This document shows positions 1-14,159 of a stretch of DNA of 64,000 nucleotides, piece by piece. Location: positions 18,120,810 through 18,184,809 of the forward strand of contig NC_134931.1 of assembly GCF_051020765.1 (NCBI RefSeq). Reading direction: 5' to 3'. The DNA comes from Lasioglossum baleicum. Taxonomy: Eukaryota > Arthropoda > Insecta > Hymenoptera > Halictidae. Both the position numbers and the translations under genes were made by a program. Position 1 is the stretch's first letter. Every line of letters begins with the position of its first letter. The notes beneath the pieces are model-generated. The model searched no databases, was not told the origin of the DNA, and was given only the letters and a program-made list of their open reading frames with translations.

Positions 1-3000
1 TCTTGAACATAGAGGACACACAAAGAAACGTACAGTGTCTTATCTTGTCGGCCCTGTGTATAGTTGAAGAGGACCAAAAAGTACGGGGATGTAGAGTCTA
101 TGAGATATACGCTGGACGGAAAGTTGTAAATGAAAATTCGTCAGCCGGTGTAATTGGAAACACGACGATCGTGAGATGGAAGTGCTATTATACAACGGAA
201 GGCGGAGGGAACGATTAAGATGCTTGTACTATCTGCACGGTGGTGGTCCGTACTACAATAGTGGAGATGGTTTCGCGGTCTCTTAAGGGAACCCGTGTCG
301 AAACCGTTCCACGTCGAGTTCCTTTCTGTATTACACGGTTTATCAGAGACGCGGAGCCTCGGTCAAGGATGGGACGCATTCAGAGAACCGGGGTGCCGGT
401 TGCCGGACTCGCAGGAACTATCGATCGATCGATGGATTTTACTTGTGCCTTCGTCTCCTCGGCCAACCGAAACGTGCCTTTTGTCCCCGAGAAAACGTGT
501 ATCAGAGAGGGAGAGATTGAGAGAGAGAGAGAGTGCGAAAACGGAGCGGAGAGGACACGCTCGCCGCGAACGTGTGTACGTACCTCGAACAAAGCGGGAT
601 TTATCGATTTCACGTCCGTTCGATTTTCTTATCTCCCTTCCACACTAATAACACCTTTGCATGGGGCCAACGGTTAATCACAAAAAAAAAAAACGTTTTA
701 ATGCTCCGATCGAGTCGCCGATGTACCTTCAATTGAGAAATTGGAGCGCTAAGAGGATCGCTTTTGTCTATTTCATGAAATATTAATTCCCTTTCTATTT
801 CACCCCCCTCTCTCTCTCTTTCTCCCTCGCCTTTCTTCTCGGAGAGAAATGGAGGCGCGATTTTTTCACGAGAAATTCTCTGAATTCTCTGCCGCGTGGT
901 CTTCCTCAATTTCGCAACGTAGAACGGAAACATGGCTGGGCACATTGTCACTCTCGGTTTTAACACGCTGGCCGTCCGCTGTTGTTTAACACTTCTGCTA
1001 CCGTCAAGTGATTTACAGCGCATCCAAAAAGTATTCGAACGCTCAATTTCCGATTCTCGAGAAATTGTTAATATTTGAACTCTGATAGAAAAAAAATAGT
1101 AGTAATAAATTTAGTTCAAATGAACGATGACAAATGTTTCTAGGGTGTTTATGCGTGATTTAGTAGGTTTAGCAGGAAAATACAGATTGAGTCGTTTGCA
1201 AAGGCTCCAAAAGAGTTTTTTATGGATGAATCGATTATCAAAATGAAGATTGTGTCTCCCCCTTTATAACTTGATTTACGATTTTCGTTTTTTGGCTGTT
1301 TTATAGAACATAATTTAAATGATTTAAACCAATTTAGATTATTGCATAGAAAGCAGTACAACTTGTATTCAAAGTTTAACAAACCGATGAACTGCTTAAA
1401 TGCTCATGATCGACTTAAACAATTTTTTATTTTGCATAAAGAAGGGATTTACAAATATGAATTATTCAGCTTTCTATCACGTTGATTCTGTATGATTATG
1501 CGAATGTGAGACCAGGAGACAAATTAAGTTGGGAAAACGAGCATGCGAAAGGAGTAAAATTATTTCAGAAATAATCTGTTTGTGAGACAACAAGTTTATG
1601 TGATAATGTATTTCATACGTAAATTGAATTTATTTATTCGTAATTAAACGATTTATTTGATATTTCATGTAACACTGTCGAAAATGTTGGAGTTTAAAAT
1701 GTACTGAATAAGTTAGCGAAGCATAATTATCAAAATGATAACATTTTAACTCATTTTGGAAAACATTTCCTTAAATAATCGGGTCTTTCATGTATTACTT
1801 TAATAATTTACTTACTTATATTACTTCCTGTAGCGTTATATGAAATATTTACTCGTAAACAATTTTTTTTAAAATTGAAACTTCCCAAAAACGTTCCTCC
1901 CAAACGAACTTTCGCTTCTCATGCTACCGGAAACAATATACAAGTAAAAAGTTCAAATAAATATTGTAGTGTTTTTGTACGAACTGCATTGCAGAAAATA
2001 AAAATGTAAACCAGTAGCAATTTCACTCGGAAACCAAGTTATTTTATTAAGAATTAATCCACGAATTTGAAGAATCACTAAATTGCATCTTCGTGTAACT
2101 TAGTGGAAAAATTGAGTTTAAGAGCGTGAAAGTGGGGACTTGACCTTTTAAAACGAGCACCGACAGAATGTTGTAAGTATTTTCTACACGAAGTTGTAGA
2201 CGTTTACAGATCCACGATTTTTCAGTTATAAATAATTAGATTGCGGATTTTTCTACATTTATTCGAAACAATAAAAACGGTTTAATAATTCAAACTGTCA
2301 CGTTATTTTCAATTAATCAAAATTCTTAAGAAAACAAGTGAATGTTTATTTTTATTTTGCATGAAGAATAAGAACGCATTCTACGTATAGTTTACTGACC
2401 CTTGAAGACTGCAAAAAATTGTTATCTAGAAGAATACAATAAAATTAGATTTTAAAAATCTATTATTTATACTATTATTATTCCAGTAGTGTATATGTAT
2501 CATTTAATTCTAAACAAAAGTTCCTTTTTATACACAATTGTTTAAAATCTTATTAATAGGCTTCCCGTAAGCAAAAGATGTTAACAACACTTCTTGTTAA
2601 GTTATAACTTTCGGATAGTTACGATCAATCATAAATATTTACGTTCGTGTATCAAATTCCAAATATTTGATAGAGAAAAACACAAGTTCTGAACGCTTCA
2701 CGAGCATTCACTATTTCGTACGTAAAATAAAATTCTGGAAAATTGTTTCCCATATTTGTTTATAAAAAAAAATATGACTAAACCATCTGCACGGAAATCT
2801 AGAAACTGTTACCATGAATATTGAAATTAACTAAACGGTGATTGTAGTCGTGCTGAATGCATCGTAAAAAATGAATAGAAAATTCTACGAAATTCAAGTT
2901 GCCCCTTTGATAAAATTATTTTATCATATAAATAAATGTAAGAACAATCATTTCTGTGCATCCAACTTTAGTCCATAAATTAATCAACGTCGATAAAAAA

Positions 3001-4700
3001 TGCAAAAGCTCTGTTTCTTGTTTTTAGTTTAACATTGCGGCTGACTGTTTATACTTGATAATTGACTAATCATATTATATTTGTTTATCAGCGTCGAATA
3101 CAATTTTCTCGCTGGGCGCGTACCTTTCAACCGCACAATCCGAATAAATTCTTACTAAAACGTTATGCTAATGAATGCTGCAAGCTGATGACGACTAGAC
3201 TGCGTAGTTTTATGGAAATGAAAATTTTCCTTCGCTAATAGTTTCAGTAGATTAATAATACAGTAAGAAAAATGTTACACCACCAAATGAAATCCCATTC
3301 CTCTATGAAGGCTACAAATATTGAATGTTATTCCCGTAAAACATTGCAAGAATTTCAGCGAATAAATAACGCAGAGTGACGTTTAAAATCGAGTTTTCCC
3401 CCATTTTATCTGCCATTGTTATCAATTAACGCGCGTAGCAATATAATAGCAGCGAGGGAATAAAATTGAAGACACTTTTTAATCTCATGTGCTACTTTGG
3501 ACGAACCAATTACGTAAAATTTTCACAAATTTTTTAAATGGAACTGCTCGCGCGAGATATATGGGTCTCTTCCGGCTTTCTATTCTCTTGGCGACTGTAA
3601 AACCAAAGAGAAACATTATTTAAAATTGTCTCGGTCCAAATTATTCCATATTCCGTACCTTCCCTCTATTAAATGTTCAATAATGACGGTGTTGCCCGCC
3701 GTAGTTTATTTTTACACGGAAAAATATTTGAAAAGCACGGAATGGAAATTTTTGGCGTGGAATTTTGTTTTACAGCTGAATTCCACTGCGCTATTATACA
3801 CGTATTACTGCATTAGCAAATGATAACTCTTTTATTTCTTTAATGATGAAGACTATTGAGCACGGTAACTTGACCACGTGGTTAGTGAAATTGTAAAAAA
3901 TTGAAAAATTAAAAATTGTAAAATAACAGGGTTCGTTCTATAATTAAAAATAATACTTCTTAATGGAACATCTCAATCAACCCTTAAACCTCCGTATACA
4001 TATAAAATCACGATAAAACAGCAATTGATTTTGAAATTCGATTTTTCCAAAAACGACGGCCCTGCGAAAAGCTTTGTGTACCTATTTTCCATTTGTTTTC
4101 GCATGCAAAATTTCACGTTCGTGTCCATTACACCGCAATACTTCAAACACGGCGTTGATTTAATCATAAGATTTGTAAATCGCGATTTTTTTTGTTCACG
4201 TACTGTAAACTAACAGCAGTGTGATTCGTCGAATAATATTTTGAAGTGCCGTATAACAATAAAATAATCTCTTAAAATTACAAATTCCACGATGCTCTCC
4301 CCGCGATAAATAATGCAACAGCAGTTAGTGGATTCGAAAGATACAACTGCCTCCATTTATTTGGCACGGACACGGTTTTACATTTTTGAATATATTTTTT
4401 AAAATATCGGCAACATTCGTTTGAAATATGTTTTCATATTTCACGCGGTTCGCAAAATGCAACGAAAAATATTCTCGAAAGTGGTGCATTAACACGGTGA
4501 TATAGCGCATAACGGTTATTAAAGCACGTGACACGTACACATGAATATGTATAGAAGGACTTTTATCGAATACGTGAAAAAATGCATTTTCTTTACACCT
4601 TTAATTGACATTGTAATGTGTCACGCGACTGTATACAAATTTCATTGTCGACAACATTATTCATTATAGTCGTTATTATTTCAATGAGTGAATTAAATTC
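1..4700. other. Non-coding DNA without a supported gene
   Basis: The first 1 kb is moderately GC-rich with GA and CT tracts; the remainder is AT-rich, stop-dense and without visible repeats. Frames up to 145 residues near 240-1020 overlap on both strands and lack domains. Confidence 0.6.
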
Positions 4701-4705
4701 AATCG

Positions 4706-5160
4706 ACTACTATTTTCTTTTTAATGTATGTCTTTAATAAACCACGACTGACGTATTGGTGACATTTTGTTTATTCAAAAATTCACGATTTATTATTTAA
4801 ATTCTCCTCCATACAACTACACATATACTACTATTTTCTTTTTATTTATGTCTTCAATAAACCACTACTAACATATTAGCATCATTTTTCTTAAAAGAAT
4901 GAGACCAAACATGCTATACATAATTCGGAGAATATTTATATGTTTAATTCTCGATTCATTATCTAAATTCTCCTCCATACAACTACACATATACTACTAT
5001 TTTCTTTTTATTTATATCTTCAATAAACCACTACTAACATATTAGCATCATTTTTCTTAAAAGAATGAGACCAAACATGGTATACATAATTCAGAGAATT
5101 TATATGTTTATTTATATGTTTAATTCCCGATTTATTACCTAAATTCTCCTTAATCCATCT
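4706..5160. repeat. Tandem repeat of ~166 bp, about 2.5 copies
   Basis: ACTACTATTTTCTTTTTA starts units at 4706, 4827 and 4993. Units 2 and 3 are nearly identical over CTTCAATAAACCACTACTAA and AAAAGAATGAGACCAAACAT; unit 1 is diverged and has an internal deletion (period 121). Each unit ends AAATTCTCCTCCATACAACT or a variant. Confidence 0.85.
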
Positions 5161-8100
5161 ATACATATGCAATCTAATTTAATGTAATACCGTGACTGGT
5201 TTAATCCAAATACTTATGTTCCACTGATTGAGTTAAATGATCGAGGTTCCACTGTATGATCGTAATTGCATCGTATTGGACATCGTTTCAATCATAAAAA
5301 TGTCACAGATATGTTGGTAAAAATTCCATAAAAAAATTAATGAAAACCTAAAAATTTGCATCACTAATCTAGTATCGTCGCACCGATAAGCTGATGTCAT
5401 TGTTTATCGGTTGTTTCGTATAAACCAGTGGACGTGGATAAAAATTTATATTAAAATCCGTAGTCTGCTAATAAAATTCAGTAATTCGTGTCATGGATCA
5501 TTGTACAACTGCAGAATAGTCTGAATCTACGATAAGCCAAAGCTATTTTACAGGGCACGTCGCGGATTTTGACTGCAACGAGTTAATACAGTCTTAATTT
5601 GAATTAGTATCGTGGAATGTTAGTGAAGTAGAAGGCCAGGTAATTAGAAACAATGATAAACGATGAGTAACTAACGTGGAGGTAAAGCAAGTTTAATGAA
5701 GAGGCAACAAACGGATCACCTATTTCGTTCATAATAGTGATTCCACACCGGAGGTATTATGTAGATCCTTTCGATTCCACTTTCCACGATTACACGACGA
5801 AACGAAAAGCTATTCAGTGATATCACGGTTACGACCGAGATCTATTACCCGCACTGAGTGAAGTTAGGTACTTAATTAGGAATTGTGTCCTCTGATAACC
5901 TGTCTCGCGCTTATCGCAACACTACAGTTTCAACTGGAATTACGCGATTCGATGCGACACTTGTTTTAAATGGAATATTTCCGGGATACCACCGCTGAAT
6001 AAATCTCGGCATCGAAATTAATCCGGATCAAAAATTATCTAACATGGTGACTGTCCTGAATTGGCTCGACTAAACAGACTGCAAAAAGATTATTTGATTA
6101 CTCTACTTATCTTTCAATTTATTTCGTGATCGATTCATTATTTGACCCAGGAAGTAATAAAATCGTTTTTTAATACATTTTCTAAAAGTGTTACATCTCA
6201 TAAATGAATTCTGAAGTTTTGATTGTGGAAACAGTCAATTTCTTTTGCTTTGCTTAGTCGCCATCTTGTCAAAACATGTTTTCTTCAACTTCGTTTTAGT
6301 ACAAAAGATTTGCATAGCTTATGATAATCTCTGATTTTTATTTTTAAGATCAAATTTTAAGATTGAAAGGTGAAATCAAAGATTATCATGTTCTATACAC
6401 GTATAAAATGTAATGGCATTTGCAACACTAAAGAGAGAATTATATAGAAATTATACTGTTTTCTTGAAATATGATCAAATATGTATGCAAGATATTAAGC
6501 TGCTTGATCTACATTAATCAAATAATTTTTTATCTGATAGACACTATGTGCTTAACAATTAAATTTAAAATCAATTGACAAAAAATGTTTAATCATTTTG
6601 TAATTTATTTCGTAATTATCCTTGCAACCCTTTGTCGTCGTCATAAAAGATTAAAAACTCATACATGTTGTCCACGCATATTTATTGTAAATATTGGATA
6701 TTTATTAGCGCGGGATAATACTTTGTATCAATTGATGTGAACTGAATCATATTCATATTTATTGGATTGGATTTAAAATCTTCATCACGTGTCTGACTCG
6801 ATATTGTAAAATAAATACGAAGAGTTAAAGTACTCCGTCTCAATAATAATATGTATAATACAAAATTAAAATAATATTATTGAATAAATAAAGCTGTTGG
6901 ATTATTCCTACAATCAGCTACATTTCACTGGAGAAACGCTAAAATAAACCATAAAAGATATTAAAAATGTTGTTAAGAGAAAAGTTCTTTGACACGAAGA
7001 CTGATATTATTTTGTGCAGAATTTCTCAATGTTTTTACATATGCTTCAATTTGTAACATTCTGGTATAATGCAAAAATATCTTATAATAAAAATTAATGA
7101 ATTCTGAAAGTACCTACATGCTTCAAACTTAAAAATGAGTTCAGGTATATTGTTATACCATTTTTTTGAAAAAACTAATTTATCATAATACATATATTGA
7201 CAATTTCTCAATAATAAGAAATTTAAATACTTTTTGGATTCACTGTATTTTTTTTCATAATTTCAATTAGTTGTAGATAGTATAACATTTTCTTTATTGT
7301 ATATTCTTTACATGTTTTTATAGTTATGCACTGAATTGACTAATTTTGTTAAATGAATCCATAGCAGACTAGTAACGTTCATTCGTAAATTGCTTTAAGT
7401 GGTTGTAACAATTTTTTAAAAAATCGCACTAGTATTCGGGCACACATTGTTAGGCTCTGAAGTTTCTCGGAAAATATTGTCGACGAAGGAAGCATTGTTT
7501 AATTACTTTGGAGCGTACCTGGCATCCCCGTTTTCTTGAACGTATTTCCACATGGAAATATTTAATTCGTTTCTTGGAATCGTCCCTGCTAATTCGGGAG
7601 ATTCGTATTGCTACGGAACGCTCGATATCTCGCCCATTACAGAGGTTCTGCGTAATATATCGGACGAATACTAATGAATGCTAAATTAAATCTGGGAACG
7701 TGCGCCGGCAATGTCGTTCCAGAAAAGTGGAAAAAGGGGAAAGGGGTGCGACTACGCTCGCAAAGTTCGGACCATTATCCGGGACGCGTTTCTTGGAATT
7801 ATCGGGGTAGGGGGGTCGGATTTTTAGGCGCTATGTTACGACGAACGTATACACAAGCGAGAGGAAGTGAATAAAGAGAGGGTAATCCTCTTGTTTATGT
7901 CCCTGGAATCGACTGACTCGGAAGAAAATGCGCATCGCAACGACGGAAATTAGAATTCTTTATCATTGCTGTTTCTAACAAGCGAGCGAACCCAACTCGT
8001 ATTCGATTTCGATAAAATTTACATGGAAAGCAATTCTCGGGAAATTATGAGTCGCTGACGGGCCACATAGATTAACAACTATTCGAATTCGCTTATATTT

Positions 8101-10130
8101 TATTGTATAAAATTATTTTATTACAGTGTAGTAAGCATAATTTATTATATAAAACACTTTTGTGTTTCGCAAATTTCCCTAATAACTGGGCTGAAGGTAC
8201 TCCGGTTTTTCATTTCTGAAAAATCAATTTATTGCTTTTCACTTTAAATATCAGTGTTGGTAAAGTATATGTGCAAAAGGGTGTGTTCGAATTCGCAAAA
8301 TGAACGTGGTTACAGGCTTCTGGAGAACACAAGTCGGTCCATATTTTATAAACAAATTCGAAACCGGGCAAATGATGACTCCTAATTTGACAAGCGATAT
8401 ACGATATCACATTTCGAACAAAATTGCAAACATCGACATCAAAAAGCGATCGATTGTTATGATTGAGTGACCCAATTGCAAGAGAAACGGATCCAGGGCT
8501 GTAAATATAGTTCTAATTTTGAAATAATTCGATCTACCCCGATCTCGAACTCATCGTTTCGCACTTTGGAACAGTCCAAATTCGGGAACAGTCTGAACCG
8601 TCTATCTGGATTTTTGACTTATCGGTTTTTGATTTCCCCTTCGATTTTTTAAAACGTTTAGCACGTACTTCAACTCTATCATAATTTCATTAATTTCAAT
8701 AATATATTATATATAATATATTCAATAATAACTATTTAAGGGTAGATGGAGGAGAGGTTCTTCTAGTACCAGATACATAAGTGTTACTTTACAATATGAA
8801 CATGAGAATTGAATTCAAACTTTGTTATTCACATGCAGATTCTTCAGCAATATCATTCGGTATAATGGTTTCTGTTAGGTTAGAATAGCTTTCAGAGTTT
8901 GCATTCGTTCTATTGTTGATTCTACTATTAATTCTTCCTCACTCTTTTCGTGAATAAAATCTGTATGTTCTGTTTTAATTGGTTAATCCATTGAAAACGT
9001 GTCGAAATTTTACTGTTGCACATATACTCGCACCAACACAAGGTTAAGAACGGACTGGCGCATCAACAAAACGCTATTTAATAGCGCAGATAGCTAGGAA
9101 TTCGAACGCGATTTCTTTTCATCAGCAGGCGAGCTACCAGAAAATTGTGTTCTAATTTTTCGCGTGGACCTATTTTTAGGTTTTACTACTGGTTCGCTGA
9201 CAGCCTTGTATAATAGGGCCTCGATTAACCGGCTTAATTAGGAGGCAGAGTTGCTGAGCAAATTCAGAGTCCGTGGGTAATCTCTTTACATGATAAGAGA
9301 TGTCCTCATTACAATTGTAGATTCGTTTTTCAATTTGACAATAATGGGACTATCCGACTTTTTCCAATGCGATTGCTTTCTAAATCAGATCCGTATCGTT
9401 ACAGAACGATTTCACGTAGATACGACTTAATTGCGAACGTCCGATTAATAAGACCTCCTTCGCTGTTGTTCAAATTGGAGCTAAAAATATTTTACCGTGC
9501 TCAATTCTTTAATAGACTGCTTGAAAGCCACCTCCTTGAGTTTTCAATTTTACAGTTTGCTCATGATCTGATCCATTTCGGAATAAACTAATATTTCATA
9601 ACATTCAACTAGCATAACAATTTAATTTTAAAAGAAATATTTTCATTTTCCGGATCTTGCAATTATAAACGATTTTTACAAGAAGTACAGTTTACGTTCA
9701 TGTTTACAACATATTTATAATTGCTGTGTTCTTGAATTTTCGTAACTGCTTAGTTAAAAAATAATTATTATTAGGCGATAGAAAATATCAATTAACTATT
9801 TTGGATATCGAGAAGATCAATTGCGCTTTATATATGTTTATCATTAGAACAAGTTGAAACAAAATGTTTCATTTTTCTAACCAAGGGAGATTTCCTCGGA
9901 CATTTTTTCTATTCGAAAAATTAAAAGCTCTCGGGAAAATCAAACTATACCACACGACAAAGCGCACATTCTTATACTGGATTCCATCAGGAAAGTTAGA
10001 ACGCAGATTTCGTTTCCGATTGAGGAAATAAAATAGTTCCGCAAGAGACGAGGTATAATACTCATTGCTGTGCTTTATTGCGCTATTTTCTGTCAGAATC
10101 TTCGACGATTGTTGAAGCAAACGCCTAGAA
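5161..10130. other. AT-rich non-coding DNA
   Basis: No frame above 75 codons and no clear repeat structure apart from one weak copy of the scattered motif at 5452. Probably intergenic or intronic. Confidence 0.6.
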
Positions 10131-10139
10131 GATACTAGC

Positions 10140-11250
10140 GTATTAAACGTTAGTGCTAGTGCCTATAACGTTCTCCTACAGACGTCTGCGTTGCTCTACA
10201 CCTCTACACTATACGGCAAACGCGAAGCGATTGAGGATCGCTGGCAATAGCTCATGACGTTCAGAACTATTTCATCTTGTCAGTGTTAACGTATCTTTGA
10301 AAACAACACAGGTACAAAATAGATACAAAAACGTTATATAGGTGAGTCACCCTGTATTTTCGAGGTTTCCCGAAAACTATGAGCCGTTTTGGTAAAATGA
10401 CTTGTGCGTAAGTAAATGGCCGCCAGCGTGCACAGGTCCGCGTAAAGCAGTGGAACAGGAACAAATAAAGATTCGAAGAGCGCGCTATGTAAAAATCAAT
10501 ACAGGTATGTATTCCGCGGGCGCGTTTCTGCATTTTATAGTTTCGCCGGCGGTATAGATAGGCGGGCTGGTAAGGGCCAAGGTCTGCGTGGGCAAGAAGC
10601 GCGAAAAGAAGCCGAGGAAACCGGAGGTCGGAAGGAAGGAAAACGCCGAGATCTGACTAGGGTATGCTTAAATCCCCACCAGGTCTTGAGAGTTTAGTAC
10701 GGCATCTGCAGAGCTCTCGCACGGAAAATAAATTCTGGCCTGGTGGAAAACTAGTTGAAGAGAAAAGGACCGAGAGCGCGCGTCTGACACGAGTGCAACG
10801 GAAGAGCGTCGCACGTGGAGCCGAGGGAGAAAGAGAACACGCGAATCGTCGCACACAGACGGAATCAGATTAGCCGATGTACTTCTCTTGGCGGGCCACC
10901 CAGCTTCTTTTTATCTCGACCGGAAAAAGCAACCTGTTTCGTGTACGGATACGCACCAACACGAGCGCGCACGCTGACGACAGCCGAGCCAATGACTTGT
11001 ATTTCCGCGCAGAAGAGGCTCCAGGGGCCCATGTAAATGAATTTAACCTAGCACACCGTCTCATCCTTGCCTTGCCCACCCACCGCCGTTTCTCTTCTCG
11101 CTATCTAGCCATCTATCTATCTGTAATTCACTCCTATAATCTTCTCGCCCCCTCCTCAAAACATTCTCTTCCACCGACCTGCTCAATACTCTTCTGCTAC
11201 CTTTTTTTCATTAACGTTCACGGTACCGTGTTTCATATGTGGGTCGCGAA
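10140..11250. other. GC-rich island, no assigned gene
   Basis: CpG-rich stretch with several overlapping open frames on both strands and none dominant. GAGTCACCCTGTA at about 10343 resembles the end of a common arthropod repeat. No splice-bounded exon with recognisable coding content was found. Confidence 0.35.
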
Positions 11251-11490
11251 CATTTGGAATAGATAGTTAATGTATCATAAGTGTTTCCAGCGTTATCCTG
11301 TACAAGATGGTACTAGATTTACCGGCAATTAAAAAGCTTATGTACATGCAGAGTACTTACACGTACAGTAAAACCTCGAGTGCACTTGTGCCTTTAGTTA
11401 CAGTGCTTATTAATTTGTGCAATAAATCGTGTTGCATACGTATCATCAGATTGGACAGTGTATTAAGTACTGCACGACGATGTTAAAAAA

Positions 11491-11738
11491 AAATGTATTA
11501 AAAAAACTTTTTAAAAACCACCTTACTTATATTAAAATGCACTAAAAAGGAGAAAATAATTTTTTTTAGGCATTGGCGACTATAAATACAACCGTGGAGC
11601 GCTAAACTATATTGACGTAATCTTCGTGGGAGCTCCACGCTTTTATTTATAGCCACTAATGTCTAAGAAAATTATTTTCTCCTTTTCACTGCATTTTAAT
11701 ATAAGCGTGGTTTTTAAAAAGTTTTTTTATATATTTTT
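11491..11738. mobile_element. Palindromic MITE, ~110 bp arms
   Basis: The left arm (about 11491-11602) and right arm (about 11627-11738) are inverted copies across AAAAACTTTTTAAAAACCAC, ATATTAAAATGCA, AGGAGAAAATAATTTT and ACTATAAATA, separated by a short loop. An isolated single arm of the same family lies at 28960-29040. Non-coding foldback transposon; family unknown. Confidence 0.85.
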
Positions 11739-11806
11739 TATTTTCTACTTTTTAGTCTTTTTTAAATGGAACGAAAGATGGTATGAAGTACATATGAGGT
11801 AAGCAG

Positions 11807-11837
11807 TAGACTGCGGATTTTATGCATTTGTGACGAA
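11807..11837 (+). repeat. Best copy of a scattered ~28 bp motif
   Basis: The consensus TAGACTGCGGATTTTATGCA, then TTTATGAC, recurs across the window. Good copies: 11807 (+), 13351 (-), 19011 (+), 30201 (-), 34347 (-), 34534 (-), 41016 (+), 42749 (-), 46241 (+), 61658 (+). Weaker copies: 5452 (-), 17148 (+), 19186 (-), 19564 (+), 31920 (-). Both orientations occur and flanks are AT-rich but not shared, so the conserved unit is short. Confidence 0.7.
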
Positions 11838-13934
11838 GATTGCTTGAAATACGAAACTGCGTCCAGGAAACTGTGTACAAAATTATGATGTCCAGTTTAT
11901 TAAAATTATCAGAGCAAAACTTATTGTGTCTTTCAATTGACGCAGACAATTCTTATTCTGACATTTAGCTGAAATCGACAGACAAAGCAAAGCATATACC
12001 TGACTCCTAAAATTCAAGAAGAAAAACCGCAATGGTGTTTTCGCCAATCCAATATTTATTTAATCGCAAACTCGTTAGGAGGAAATAATCTCGGACCAAG
12101 CCTCGCAGAACTTCCTATTTGCCTGAAAGTAGATTTAACGGCTGTTCGGTTTAAATTCCCGTGTAAAACGGATGAGTATCATGAAGCGGGCCGCGTGCAG
12201 ACGATTGCCCCCCTTATTCCCTTCTGCTTTCCTTTATTTCAATTTACTTTATGTCATCATTTTCACATTGCGCCTCGGTGCTCGCCCCCCTCCCCACCCC
12301 CTTAAGTCACTCCGTTATACGAAATCACGATTAATCCGAGCGCGGGTGAAGTAGATCAACACCAACCCCCGTGCAAACTTTTAACTATCATGGAGCCGGA
12401 GCAGGAAAGCGGCAGGAAAGTTTCGCGGAGTTCGTCTATCCGGTAAGTTTCGAGAGTCCGAGATATCGTCGAGCCATCAGCTGCCCTTCTACACCCCTAA
12501 CCTTCTCCAGCCCTTTCTCTCCCTCCCTCTCTCTCTCTCTCTGTCTGCCTTCGTTCTTCTTGCCTGTTCCACAGACCAGACCGCTCGACGTCTCCCCTTC
12601 CGCTTCTTCCCTCTACTATCGTGTCCTTTCGAGAGCCAAATTCATGTCGGATGTTAGAAGAAACCGTAACGTACGCTCCGAGTGTTCACCGTCGCCGAAA
12701 TTCGCAAAATGCTCCCCGCGGACCGCAATATGACACTCGAAAAGTATTTTCCTTTGCTTTATCGCACTCCCTCGACTTTCCTCTTTTTTCCAGAGGAACG
12801 CGATAGTCCTCCTCCTCCGTCAGTGTTGACCAAGGATTGGAAACAGTTATAATCGGGGACTTAAAACCGGTATGATTGTGACACCGGTATTGCACTAATT
12901 CAAGGCGTAACCGATATAATACCGAAATCGTCATACCTACTCAAATTACAAATCCTTATAAAGCCTGGAGACGAATTATGACAAAAAAATATATGGTTCC
13001 ATTACAAAAAAAATTAATTTGACTTTGAAATTCCCCCTCCCCCCAATTCGGGTCCTGAAAAAATTACAGCATATGATTGTTCCCTTCATGTAGAACAATT
13101 TTTGTAAACAAATTTTTTTCGTAACTTCAGTGCGTTACGAGATATAAACGAAACACCCTGTACAAAGGGTCTTCCATTAAGGGGTGTCATTTTAAGTTTC
13201 GCGCTATTTTTGTATTTGTGAATAGCAGAGTTGTTCCTCTTCGACACGTGGATAGTCAAATTTTAATACATTGAAAAATTGTAGAATTTGTAAAATTGTA
13301 AAAAACTGGTAATGGTAAAAAATGTAGTCTGTATTATACGTACCCATTTTCGTCATAAATGCATAAAATCCGTGAAACTACATTAAAAAAATAAGGGAAT
13401 AATTTGATACAAAATTTTTTATTCCGTAGCTTCATTTCGATAAACTCGAATTTGAAGACGCAGAGAATACGCGTGCAATTATGTAGGAATCGTCTGACGC
13501 GTCTGACAATAGCCAACCTATTCTACTGGCTGCATGTGCCAAAGCACACGGAGTCGGCGGATATTTAAACTCGATTGTCTCGAAAACGAGGCGTGAAACG
13601 AGGAAATGTTATCCCTTTTTCTTGATTTATTTTTACACGTAGAGTCATTATAGTGTAGAATCATTAATATAAAATTTCGTAGAACTTCAACAAGTACAAT
13701 CTTATTGAAATATTAACATTTTCGTATAGTCTACTCTATTCAAAGTGTTCATGCATATGCTAGATAAATCTTATTTGGTTTAAAGCAATAATTGAATAAT
13801 AATTTACAATTTGAAACCTTCAATTATTCGGTTTTTCTGCTAAAGCTATCACCTCGCGCTGTCAAGTTAATTTTGGTATTAATGAATTGATATTCTGTGG
13901 AGTTAATCTCATGACAATCGTTTTTAAGCAGTCG

Positions 13935-14155
13935 AATAATGCCAATCACCGATAACCCTCGCGACATTCGATGTTGTTAAAGGAATTAAGAATATATATT
14001 GTCAATATATTAAAATTAACAATTTAAAAAATGTTGGTACTGACGTGTATTGATGACTTTAAACAATTGAGTAATGCCACTCGCAACATTCGAAGTTGTT
14101 AAAGGAATTTAAGAATATATATTATTATCAATATATTAAACTTAATAATTTAAAA
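13935..14155. repeat. Tandem duplication, period ~122 bp
   Basis: CGCGACATTCGATGTTGTTA at 13960 and CGCAACATTCGAAGTTGTTA at 14082 each lead into AAAGGAATT(T)AAGAATATATATT, CAATATATTAAA and AATTTAAAAAA. Two diverged copies. Confidence 0.8.
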
Positions 14156-14159
14156 AAGC

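Noticed and set aside
240..1023. Frames of 117-145 residues near the left edge
   Set aside because: Overlap on both strands, include GA/CT microsatellite translation, no family recognised.
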